NCBI GenBank assembly: GCA_963576725.1
Contig: OY755241.1
Coordinates: 73,358,999-73,422,998 of the forward strand
DNA length: 64,000 nt
Direction of reading: 5' to 3'
Origin: Azorinus chamasolen
Taxonomy: Eukaryota > Mollusca > Bivalvia > Cardiida > Solecurtidae
The stretch's first letter is position 1. Every line of letters begins with the position of its first letter. A program made the translations under genes and the position numbers. Below the pieces are notes generated by a model, which ran no database searches, was not told the origin of the DNA, and saw only the letters and a list, made by a program, of their open reading frames with translations. Positions 11,987 through 24,500 of the stretch are shown one piece after another.

Positions 11987-12391
11987 TTTACCCTTTACTT
12001 CATGATATTCACGTGAAAATAATCACTGGATGAATGTTACTTAACTAGAATCACTGTATAAATGTTACTTAACTAGAATCACTGTATAAATATTACTTAA
12101 CTAGAATCACTGTGTGAATAGTACTCACTGTATAAATATTACTTAACTAGAATCACGATCAATTTATCAACTAAACGTGTTTCACATGGAAAAAAAAAGA
12201 ATTTTGATCTGGGAAAAGACTGTATAATCATATCTATTATTCCAAAAGCAAGAAGAGCAGACCCCAATCACACAACTTTTAGAGGAACTTTCTGAGCTAG
12301 GTCAACTCTGTAAATGCAAATGCCTATAAATGCCTATAGGCAATAAATGCCTATAAATGCCTATAAATATACATGAAGCAAAGGGCTAACG
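11987..12391. mobile_element. TTAA-1 MITE with internal ~28-bp repeats
   Basis: Starts taccctttacttcatgatat and ends catgaagcaaagggctaa. A unit actagaatcactgtataaat(g/a)ttactta occurs about four times at 12034-12160; the hairpin half gagcagaccccaatcacaca follows, then a short ctataaatgc repeat. Confidence 0.65.
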
Positions 12392-12438
12392 GTGGAGCTT
12401 ACATTTGTATGTATAAATACCTGTATGAGCCCCCATAC

Positions 12439-12530
12439 CTCAGCTTCTTGAGCCTGATGATGAAGAAACATTCACCGTCTTCTACTGTGAGACGGCAAAC
12501 GTCGCTTTCTCCGGAATGATGGCAGACCAC
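12439..12530 (-). CDS. Exon 5 (C-terminal exon, frame ambiguous)
   Basis: Acceptor tgttttttgcag|GTGG and donor CTGAG|gtatgg. Entered in phase 1 from the strong exon 4 donor it codes GLPSFRRKRRLPSHSRRR and then stops (TGA at 12474-12472), 33 bases before the donor, so nonsense-mediated decay is not expected. Entered in phase 0 from the weaker donor it is fully open (VVCHHSGESDVCRLTVEDGE, then a further 10 codons) and would continue into 1483-1440. Both frames look protein-like; the basic tail is compositionally consistent with the end of exon 4. Confidence 0.55.
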
Positions 12531-15500
12531 CTGCAAAAAACAGGAAAAGAATTGTAAATAAATAGAACCGAAATCAACCTATAGCCATTAACCCATTACC
12601 TCATAGACTATTTTTAGATCACACCTCTATAAATGTATTTACAATAAAGGAGGATTAACGGGAGAAAAGGAAACTTTTAGAATTCTGTAGTTCTGAAACA
12701 ATTGTGATAAATAGAGCATTTGCCCCTAATGTGCAAATGCTCTATCACAATGGTTTCAAAAGGTGACTTTTACAGAGGCGTAGAAAGGCGTATTTATTGA
12801 GGAAAGGGTTAACCCATTCCTTCATAGGATATTTCTAGATCCAACCTCTGAATAAATAGACTAAAAAGCACATTTATTAGAAAACCGGAACATTTTTCAA
12901 TTGTACAGTTTTGAAACTATTGAAATCCTAGGGAGCAAATTCTCTATTTATCAAAATGGTTTCAAAAAGTAAATTTTACAGAAACTTCAAAAGGCATCCA
13001 TTTCAGGGTTTGGGTTAACAGGACCCTGTGTTCTAGAACTGCTACAGAAGATACCTTTGGCAGCCATTAACCCATTACCACATAGGCTATTTTAGATCCT
13101 ATAGCCGTTAACCCATTACCTCATATGCTAGTTTAGATCCTATAGCCGTTAACCCATTACCACATAGGCCAGTTTAGATCCTATAGCCGTTAACCCATTA
13201 CCTCATAGGCTAGTTTAGATCCTATAGCCGTTAACCCATTACCCCATAGGCTGTTTTCAGATCCAACCTCTTTGAATGGGTAGAATAAAAAGGCACATTT
13301 ACTAGAAAACAAACATTTTTCAATTATATAGTTTTGAAACTACGGAAATCCAAGGGTACAAAGTCTCTATTTTTCACAATGGTTTCAAAAAGTCAAGTTT
13401 ACAGAAGCTTCAAAAGGCATCAATTTCAGGGAATGGGTTGTCAGGACCCTGTGTTCTAGAACTGCTACAGAAGATACTTTTGGCATATTGTAATTGATAA
13501 TCTTGCAAATAAATCACATACTAAATACCAATTTCAGTCTGATTACATTGTATAATTAATTTCCCTATAACCTTTTTTGTTTAATTATAATTTCTTCATC
13601 TCATGAATATCCATGCACAGAATCAATAGAATGGAACATGGAAGAGAGCTTTTTCAACTGTTGTGGAAACTGCAGAATCAGATCTACAAAGTTCCATAAA
13701 CAAGCTGAGCAGACCCTGATAATATGACTCCAATAAGATGACTGCAATAGGAATCATCATTTTGATCTGGGTCTTCTGTTTTCAAATGCATGAAAACTGT
13801 TTATCCCTTTCCTCCATAAACACTCCTTTCTACGTCTCTGTAATAACCACTTCTTGAAACCATTGTGATAAATAGATCACTTGCTCCTATAGGAACAACA
13901 TTTTTTAATGCTCTCTATTTATCACAATGGTTTCAAACTACAAAATTCTAAAATTTTACTTTTCTTTATTAAATGCTCCTTTTGGGTAGATTCATTCAAA
14001 GAGGTTGGGTTTAAAAATACCCTATGGAGGAAAGTGTTAAATGAAGAAAAGGGTTGAAACTGCAATCCGAGAAACCCCCGTCTTTAACAAAACCCATGCT
14101 TGACTCTATTATTCCACTTCAGGATCTATTCCATTAGCTTATGCATCTGATATAATACATATAGCACAGGCTAACAGTCTGTGTTTATATACATTGACAC
14201 TTATCAAAATTCAGATAATTACTTCAAGACTGTTTGTCTAAGGCAAACTAGAAGGTAGTCATGGACTTGTAGTAGAATAAGATCTACATAAACACAAAGA
14301 GCAGAACCTGACCAGGTAGCTGTTTGATCAGGGTCTATTCTGTTTGCAAAGCTTCTAAAGGTTACTTTTAACCCTTTCGCTGCCAATGCCGGATCAGTGA
14401 TAACCTAGGCAAACAGTTTGGATCCAGACGAGACGCCGAGTACCTCGCCGAGTAACTCAGCGTCTCATCAGGATCCAAACTGCTTGTTGCTGTTACTGTG
14501 TTTTTGAAACAAAAATTAAGAAAATCAAAAGAAACCCGGTGCGATACCCTACTATTATTATCAACCGAGTTTCTCTGGCTCTCTTTGGTGCCCAGTGCAA
14601 AGCACTGATACATCGGACCTTGGTTTATAGTCTCGTCCGAAGACTTGGTCCAGCAGGGGATAACTTACGAGGTAAACATCTCTCAACATGTATCATACCA
14701 TATTTATCTTCATCATTAATATTCATGAAAAAAATGATGACATGAATTTTATAGCCAAAGCAAACAAGAGGGTCATGATGGCCCTGATATCACTCACCAC
14801 AAGAAGATTTTCAAAGTTTTTACTATATGTTTCTATAGAAAACTGGCCACCCCTGGGGCGGGACCAATTTCGACCATAGGGGCATAATTTATATAAATTT
14901 TGTAGAGGACCAGAACATGATGCTATATACCAAATATGAAAGCTGAGAACTTTCCAGTTTCAGGGCAGAAGATTTTCACTATATGCTTCTATAGAAAACT
15001 GGAAAAATTATTGACGACGGATTACGCACACCAATGGACCGCAGACATAAGGCGATAATAAAAGCACATCCTGAGCAATTCGTGCTCTGGTGAGCTAAAA
15101 ACTGTACAATCAGAACTACACTATTCCATAAAAAACAGCAGACCCTGATCAGATGGCCAGTACAGGAGTCATTTGATCTGGGTCTACTGTTTGCAAAGCA
15201 TATTTATGGAGTAACGACACTAAGTCAAATGGCTTGTGTAACTGAATATAACTACTGAATTGGCATTTACAACCAGTATAGACACAGATCAGGATCTGCA
15301 CCATCCTAAAGCTTATTAGGCCTTTTCATATTTAATGTCTGAATACAGAATGGCTAAATTACACATAAAGTTAAAAGAAATATTTACCTTTCACCAAACT
15401 GCCATTCCTGTTAGATGCCCTCAGTGGCCGCCCACGTCTCGAGCACCTAACAGGAACGGCAGCAGGATCCTCATGTTCTGCCACATTCCGGTCATTAGGC

Positions 15501-18500
15501 TCAGGAAGCTGGGGCGGCTGGTCCTCCTCAATCCTGCGTCTCTTCAAAGGGGCGTTTAAGTCGGATGAATCTTCAGCAGGCCTCTTCACGCGAGGATGAA
15601 ACAGACCCGGAGGATTGGCTGGAGCAAGAGAAGGCTGGGACGAAGTACCAGGAGTAGGAGGTGGTGGGATAGAAGGAGCACCCTCCATCCCATTCACCTC
15701 CATGTCCTCATACTTCCTCTCAACCCCCTCAGCTTCCTGCCTTACACCCACGTCTTCCTCCACCTCCATCTCCTCATAGGCAGGTGATGTAGGTGGTGAA
15801 ATAGTGGGTGCCTCTCCGTGTCTGTTGCTTCCTCCTCCTCCAGGGGCAGTAACATTACCTGAAGGAGTATGTCGAAGACTACTGTAGGGACCCTGGTAAC
15901 CTCGTCCCTGTAGGCGTATGGTCAGCAAACCAAAGGCAAGTTGGTCATATTCAGCCAACTGACTGGGGCTGGGGTCAACATAGGGCCTATCCAAATTCCT
16001 ACCAAAGATACCTAGAGCCGGAGTATTGTGACCTTTTTCCGGCAAAGCATGGCGCCACGGACCAGCGAAGGCTGCAGCATGCAGTGGTTGCGAGGCCAAA
16101 TGCAACTCATGAGAAACATTAGGAGCAGGGGAAGGTGCAGAGAGGGTGACACAGGAATGGGTCTCAGACCTGGAAATAGACAACATAATGTCTATTAGTT
16201 ACTATTCTAGAAAGTCTAAAAATGTAATGACCACTGTTCATTTAGTTTGTTTATTGTCATTATCAGAATTTGTGTTTGAGGAAACTGATCAAACTGCTCA
16301 CCTGAGACAATGGATCAGGTACTCTATTGCACACAAGACTATAAGTCCTGACAGATGATATTTCAGGAATTACAAGAGTTTTTTGCACTCTACTCAATGG
16401 GTCATCTATGGAGTCTTTCTTCAAAATTATCACCATAGCCATGTACGAAATTTGATTTGATGGCCATGTTGTTGTTTTTTTTATCAACATTAATGACTAA
16501 CTAGTAAAGGGACACCTAAGAAACATTTCAGTAAAACTTTACTGAAATCCAGCCATCATTTCAGAAGATTTTTGAAATGTTCACCAAAGTCAATTTAGGA
16601 AAACAGTCCCACTCCTGCTGGCTATATACTTTAACAAATCACAATGCACTTCATATGGTTTGAACAATTTGGTTAATAGTCAACAAAACAAATTTCTTGC
16701 AAACTTATTTTGAAATCTGCATTGTGGTTTCAAAGGAGAAGTTATTGAAATTTCCGCTGTTGCTATAGAAAGTCAGCCCCACCCATAACCGACATGTTTT
16801 AACCCTTTATCATGAACATTAAAAATAAGTTTTGGTCATAGCAGAAACTGGAATTATATCTGTATTATACGATAAGCCAACGGAGCAGACACTGATCACA
16901 CAGCTCTTACAGGAGCCTTCTGATCTGGATATACTCTATTTGCAAAGCTGTAGAATAGCGTATTTAAGAATCGCAAGCATTTGGTAACATTTCTGCAAAC
17001 CTATATTAGGGTCTGCTCAGTGGTTTCATCAGATTTGTTTTTATATTTTCACCATAGCTATAATAGGAAAATTAGCTTCACCCTTTTCCAAATCACAATT
17101 CTCACACTTTTGGCAGACTGTCACAAGTGACTGAGGCGTTTAACCTTTTCCCTGTTCTATTCGTATTCAAAATTTCAATACCTACTGAATACTCATGGAC
17201 AAAATAGCTATAATGAAATATGGAAGATGGATCATTGTTACCATTTCAAAAACTAAAGAAATAGATCTATAAAATTCCATAAGCAAACAGTAGACCCTGA
17301 TCAGATGGCTCCTATAGGAGCCCTCTGCTCTGGGTCTACTCTGTTCGCAAATGCGAGAAAACACGTTTATATTAGGGAACGGGTTAAGATGCTTTATCCT
17401 TTCCATTTATAACGAACATTTATGTTTGAAATTATCACTTTTTGGGGTTTGGATTTTTGGGGTTGGACAAACTGTAGGATTCAATATATATATATATTCA
17501 CAAGATGTATTCATGCAGTAATGGGTTAAGTAAACTCAAATGATGACAATGGACACAGCACTAACGCAATAGCTAATCTTCAGCACTTCATACTCAGCTG
17601 AGATAAAAATAGTCTTTCTGCTGGACTTTCATTCTGCTTAAGTAGTAATGTGCCTAAACAATTCCAGTTTGGAGGAGTTCTACTAAGACAGTCATAATGC
17701 AGATGCGACTTTAACCCTTTTCCTCATATAAACATGTTTTCACGCAATTGTAAACAGAGTAGATCCAGATCCTATAGGAGCCGTCTGATCAAGGTCTGCT
17801 CTATTTGCTAATAGAATTTGATAGATATGTTTCACCTTTCATGTTTTAAATGATAACTTTTTTATCTACATTGTATGAATATGAAGTTGCTTTTGAAATT
17901 TGGAATAAACATTGAACTGGGAAAGAGTTAACAACATAGTCGCAGGTTCCGAGTAGCATGTACAACTTATAATGCATGAACTGAAGTTTTACTTTTCAAC
18001 CCTGCAGCATTTTAACAGGAAGTATATGAATACGATCTTCCTTTGTGTGTTTCAGGCATCCTCAATATTCGGATATACAGTTATACCGAGATATCTTGAA
18101 CCCATATACATGTACCAGTATTCCGGTAACTTGAACTTAAGCATGACTCAAACTAAAAGTTCGGCCCTTTCGAATTTAACAATTCAGAATTGCTCTAAGA
18201 TGTATCAATATGCAATTATGCATATCTAGAAACAACATGTGACAGCTTAATGCAGATTGAGAGTAATGATGAAAGTTCCTAAAGGGCTTTAAACCTGCAT
18301 TAAGATTTGAACTTGAGAATTTGTCCAGGTAAGAAAACCGATAACTCAAACTTCTGTTATTTCGAAGTAATTTCTATCGTCCCTTGAAGTTAGACATATA
18401 AAAGTTCAACTGTATTCTGGATTGAAATACTGCATTTCAGAAAGTACAATTTATTAACAGCAGAATCTAGTGTCTACCAATATATGGAGATTATATATGC

Positions 18501-21500
18501 AGTATTGATATTATCATATACCTACAAACTGCTCCAGGGAAGCACTATACACGCACCTCCATAAAGGTGAAGATGAATAGCTATTGTTATATGCGGTACA
18601 TTCTATAATATACTTTAATGCCAAACAAACGTAAAACAAAATGGTTACCATAGTTATCCAAAATATTCTGTAGATGAGCAAATAGTGTCAAAACTTAGGT
18701 AAATAGTACAGACTCAGACCAAAGTTCTCGTTCAGGAAGTTTGATCTCGTTTTACACTATTTTCAATTCAAGTACTTCAGCTTCATAAAACAGTGGAAAG
18801 GGAAGGAAAGGTGCAGGGCTGTACGTTAACAGTTGTCCGGTTGCCCAGAGCAACCTAAATGGTGGATGGAACAACTTGTACACCCTAATGGTTGTCCGTT
18901 TGGGCAAGCAGAAAATTCGTAGTAAGGTGTAAACCAAATAAATTCTAATCCTGAAGCTAAATCTACCAATAAACCAACAATAAACAAGGGTGTCCGTCAA
19001 ATGTCTTAAGTTTAAATGCCATTACTCTATATCAGGTAGCAATAGTTCACGGAAATTAATATTTGTTTTACCTTTCATCTATATAAGTCCCTAAATGAAA
19101 AAAATGTTATGGAAAAATTATCTAATTTTAGGAAAAGTGACCTTAGCCTTAATTGGGCAAAGCCCACATTCAATAGGGGTTCTGCCCTCATCGATATCAA
19201 TGCACATGTAAAGTGTCGTGAAGGTTGGATATACAGAACTAAAGTTATCGTCCAGAAACGGAAAAGTTCTACAGAAAAACAATATATTTTTAGATAAAAT
19301 GACCTTGACCTTGTTCAAGCAAAGCCCATATTCAATAGGGTTCCTGCCCTCATTGATATCAATGTATCTTTGAAGATGGGACATACAGAACTGAATTTAT
19401 CGTCTGGAAATGGGAAAATACTACTGAAAAACAATCTATTTTTAGGAAAAGTAACCTAAACCTTGGTCTGGTAAAGCCCATATTCTATAGGGTTCCTGCT
19501 CTCATTTATATCAATGCACATGTGAAGTTCGGATATACAGAACTAAAGTTATCGTCCGGAAACGGGAAAATTCTACAGAAAAACAACATATTTTTAGAAA
19601 ACATTACCTTGACCTTAGTCGGGCAAATCCCATATTCAATAGAGTTCCTGCCATCATTGATATCAATGCACTTGTGAAGTTTGATGGAGATCGGACTTAC
19701 ATGTACAGAACTAAAGTTATCGTCCGGAAACGAATCGAGAATCCCGCCCGCCCGACCACCCGCCGCAGGGTTCCACATAATACGTTGGTCTGGTATAGTC
19801 CATATTTAATAGGGTTCCTGCTCTCATTGATATCAATGCACATGTGAAGTGTCATGAAGATCAGACATACAGAACTAAAGTTATTGTCCGGAAACGGGAA
19901 AATTCTACAGACAAATAATATATTTTCAGAAAAAATGACCTTGACCTTGCTCTGGCAAAGCCCATATTCAATAGGGTTCCTGTCCTCATTGATATCGATG
20001 CACATGTTAGGTTTCATGAAGACCGGACATACAGAACTAAAGTTATCGTCCGGAAACCAACCGAGACGCCCGCCCGCCCCAATATATTTTCATAAACATA
20101 TTATCTTGATCTTTGTTGGGCAAAGCCCATATTCAAGAGGGTTCCTGCCCTCATTGATATAAATGCACATGTGAAGTGTCATGAAGATTGGACATACAGA
20201 ACTAAAGTTATCGTCCGGAAACGAATCAAGATGCCCCGTCACAATATATTTTCAGAAAAAATGACCTTGACGTTGGTTTGGCTAAGCCCATATTCAATCG
20301 GGTTCCTGCCCTCATTGATATCAATGCCTGACGAGCGGGGGGTTTCACATAATACGTCTGAAGATGGCCGTATAAAAACTATGTACTAAAATGTACGCAC
20401 GGGTTTCTTCTGAATTGGCAGGGTTAATAATTTATGATTAGAAATATAATTCCATATTTGGGCAACCTGGGAAATGGTTCGGACAACTACATTTCAAGCC
20501 AATTGCCTGAATTGGCAACCACGCTCAAAAGTTATTGTAGAGTCCTGAGGTGTTCTACTGTTTCATGTAAATACAGTTTTAAATGTGTTCCAAATGGCAT
20601 TTGATAACTTCTGTAACCCTACAGGGACTGTCTGATCTTGGTCTACTCTGTTTTCACAGGCGTGAAGATGTGTTTGTATGAGGTTAAATGATAAGACAGA
20701 TCAAGGTGTACAATTATACCCTGCCAACACACACTTTGCTGTGTACTTTCTTTACTCTGTATAGTATATAAGTCAGATCAAGGTGTACAATTATACCCTG
20801 CCAACACACACTCTGCTGTGTACTTTCTTTACTCTGTATAGTATATAAGTCAGATCTAGGTGTACAATTATGCTATGCCAACACACACTTTGCTGTGTAC
20901 TTTCTTTACTCTGTATAGTATATAAGTCAGATCTAGGTGTACAATTATGCCATGCCAACACAAACTTTGCTGTGTACTTTCTTTACTCTGTATAGTACAA
21001 AGTCTCACTTCTTACTTAATTTTTCAAGAATCAAAAACTCCTGTCCTTGTGGCTAAAGAATGTGAAACAGGTTTTGATGACAAAATTACCGACCAAGCAT
21101 TCATGAAATTATAAATGTCCAGAAAATTTCCAAAAATCACTCATATAGATCTATGACTTATCAAACACTGAAAAACACTATTTCATGAATGTACTAACAG
21201 ATATAAAGGAATACCTACCAGCCACAGGGTCCAGCTGGTGACTCCTCAATGCGTCTGCCACCAACGTATATGTACCTCCACACAGCAAAGAAAACATTCA
21301 TCATCTTCTCCAGACAGAGGTCCCAGAACTCTACAAAAACAAAAGTACTTTGTTATGGACACTGCAAGTAAACTAGGTATCATTCACCTGTATTCAAACT
21401 ATCAAGGCTTGTCAACTTACATAGAACATTACCATGTCCTATCAACTTACATAGGACATTACCTTCTCCTATCAACTTACATAGGACATTACCTTCTCCT

Positions 21501-24500
21501 ATCAACTTACATAGGACATTACCTTCTCCTATCAACTTACATAGAACATTACCATGTCCTATCAACTTACATAGGACATTACCTTCTCCTATCAACTTAC
21601 ATAGGACATTACCTTCTCCTATCAACTTACATAGGACATTACCTTCTCCTATCAACTTACATAGGACATTACCGTCTCCTATCAAATTGCATAGGGCACA
21701 CTGCATGTCTAATTCATGATGATCTTTACAAACAGTTTGGATCCAGATGAGACAAGCAGTAACTATCCCATTCCTTCATAGACTAGTTTTAGATCCAAAC
21801 ACTTTGAAAATATCTACCAAAAAGGAGCAATAACTAGAGAAAAGGAAAATTTTAGAATTATGTAGTTTGAAACCATTGTTATAAATAGAGCATTTGCTCC
21901 AATAGTATTAAATGCTCTATTTATCACAATGGTTTCAACAGGTGATTTTTACAGAGGCATAGAAAGGCGTATTTAACTATTTGTAGAGGAAAGGGCTATA
22001 CATCTAGACAGCATAAAAAAAATTCAAAACAGTTTAAACCATGGTAGTACACCAAGTTACCTGGTGTCTCATCTGGATGAGTGAGTTGGTTTTTATGTCC
22101 GACCAACAGTATTTCAGTTATTTGCAGATGGCACCCGTTTGAGACAAGTTCTAGTGCTGCCTCACTGGAATGTCCCTGCCGCAAGCACTTGGCAAGGGCA
22201 CCCTACCCAGTCAAAGTATGCTGACATAGGGCCAACCAGTCCTAGAACTACCCTTTTTATGTCGAGCGTAGACAAGGGAGCTACTAGTACCAACTTTTAA
22301 CGACTTGTGGTCTGTTGCGGCCGGGGATCGAACCCATGACCCTCCGTACTGCAGGTGGACGCTCAATCGGCTCTACCACTGAGCCACACGACCGGTGCAT
22401 GTCTCATCTGGATCCAAACTGTTTGTTAGGGTAATCTCAAATTATAGCGTTAAGATTAAATAAAGAACAGGGTAGTCCTAGATCAAGCAACTCCTATAGG
22501 AGCTGTCTGACTGATGTATACTCCTATAGGAGCTGTCTGACTGATGTATACTCCTATAGGAGCTGTCTGACTGATGTATACTCCTATAGGAGCTGTCTGA
22601 CTGATGTATGATCCTATAGGAGCTGTCTGACTGATGTAAACTCCTATAGGAGCTGTCTGACTGATGTATGTTCTGTTTGATTATGAAATAATAAAGATCG
22701 GATTCAACAGTTTCTGTTATGGCCAAAAATCTCTTGTTCATAATTATGCAATTATAAAAATACGCACCTAATTAATATTCATGATGTTATTGTTTCTGGT
22801 ACGAATATTCATGGTATAAAGACCTAAAGACTCCCATGCTAATACAAGCCAGACATTATATAAAGACTCCCATGCTAATACAAGCCAGACTCCCATGCTA
22901 ATACAAGCCAGACTCCCATGCCATGCTAATACAAGCCAGACTCCCATGCTAATACAAGCCAGACATTATTCATTTATTTAGAATTGTCATAAAAATTAAT
23001 ATCATCATTTTTAATCATTGTTAATTATTACTTCATTTTACTCTTTACACCTTTAAAACAGTAGATTCAGATCAGATTGCTCCAATAAGAGCCATCTGAT
23101 CACGGTCTGCTCTGTTTGCTTATAGAACTAGAACTGTAAGCCAAAGGCTAACGAATACCCCCCCCCACACACACACACACCCACACACACACACACCTGT
23201 CTGCTTGTCACAACACCTATCGTCAATCTGAACATATGTACATACAGAAACGTGAAGAGATTTAGAAACAATACATGCCCCAACCCAATTTATTTCATAA
23301 AAATGAAGAATAATTCAGTGAAATAAGACCCTTTCATGAGGTTTTTGTCAAATCCAAAGTTCTAAAGCTAGGTACCTTTTCAGAAAAACATTAAGTTCAA
23401 GGACCATAACTCTGACAAAAATTATTTAACCAGACCGATATTTAAACTTAAGCTGTACCTCATCTAGATTTATTTTTATGTCAAATATGAAGTTAATATC
23501 TGCAACCAGTTCCAAAAAAAGACCGGAAAACTGAACATTTGACAAAAAATTAACGTTCAAGGGCCATAACTCTGGCAAAAATTATTCAACCAGACTGAGA
23601 TTGGGAATTAAGCTTTAAATCATCTAGCGTTAGCTTTATGTCAAATATAAAGTTAATATCTGCAACCACTTCCAAAAAAGTCGGGAAACTCCCAAATTTG
23701 AAGAAAAAAACTAAAGTTCAAGGGCAATAACTCTAAAATAATTATTCAACCAGACTGAGATTGGGAATTGAGCTTTAAATCATCTAGCGTTAGCTTTATG
23801 GCAAATATAAAGTTAATATCTGCAACCACTTCCAAAAAAAGTCTGGAAACTCCCAAATTTGAAGAAATAAACTAAAGTTCAATGGCAATAACTCTGGAAA
23901 TAATTATTCAACCGGACTGAGATTGTAACATAAGCTGTAACTTATACGGATTTAGCTTTGTACTAAATATAGAGTTGATATCGCGAGTCACTTCCATAAA
24001 AAGTCCAGAAAACCGGAAAACATTGGTAGGGGACTAAAAAGGGGAGATTACTCCTGAAGTAGTGGTCCGATCATAACGGAAATATGCGGTGCACAGGTTT
24101 ATATGGTCATATGGCTATATATGAACTTTCAACAAAATTGAAGCAAAACTGTAGAAGAAGAAGGCCGGACAAAATTGTGTACACGGACGGACAGACGGAC
24201 GGACAGACGGACGGACGGACGGACGGACAGACGGACAGACGGACAGACGGAAAACCTGATTCCAGTATACCCCCAACTTCGTTGTGGGGGGTATAATAAT
24301 ATATATAATACATATATTGATTTTATAGTGCCTGCGAGACCAAAACTCCAATGTTTTATCTAAATGATATTTGTGTCATTTCATACATGAATATTCAAAA
24401 GATAAGGGGGCGAGGGGTCCTGTACCATTTCATTGGAGTCTATATATACTATACACTTCACATTACCATATAGTACATAATAGACTCCCATGAAGCGGTA

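Noticed and set aside
14540..14745. Resemblance between 14566-14612 and 28325-28370 (gtttctctgg, gcccagtg(c/t)aaagcact)
   Set aside because: A shared dispersed repeat is likely, but the boundaries could not be drawn, so no element was called.
17972..18229. 85-codon plus-strand frame
   Set aside because: Intron 3 of the host gene on the opposite strand; no domain, no codon bias visible.
21238..21750. Open frames of 170 and 108 codons on both strands over the 30-bp repeat
   Set aside because: They only reflect a 30-base period (a multiple of 3) without stops; the real coding part is exon 3 on the minus strand at 21219-21330.
24084..24363. Frames encoding Arg/Thr/Asp or Val/Cys/Pro/Ser repeats
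   Set aside because: Translation of the ACGG/ACAG microsatellite of a pearl-like element.
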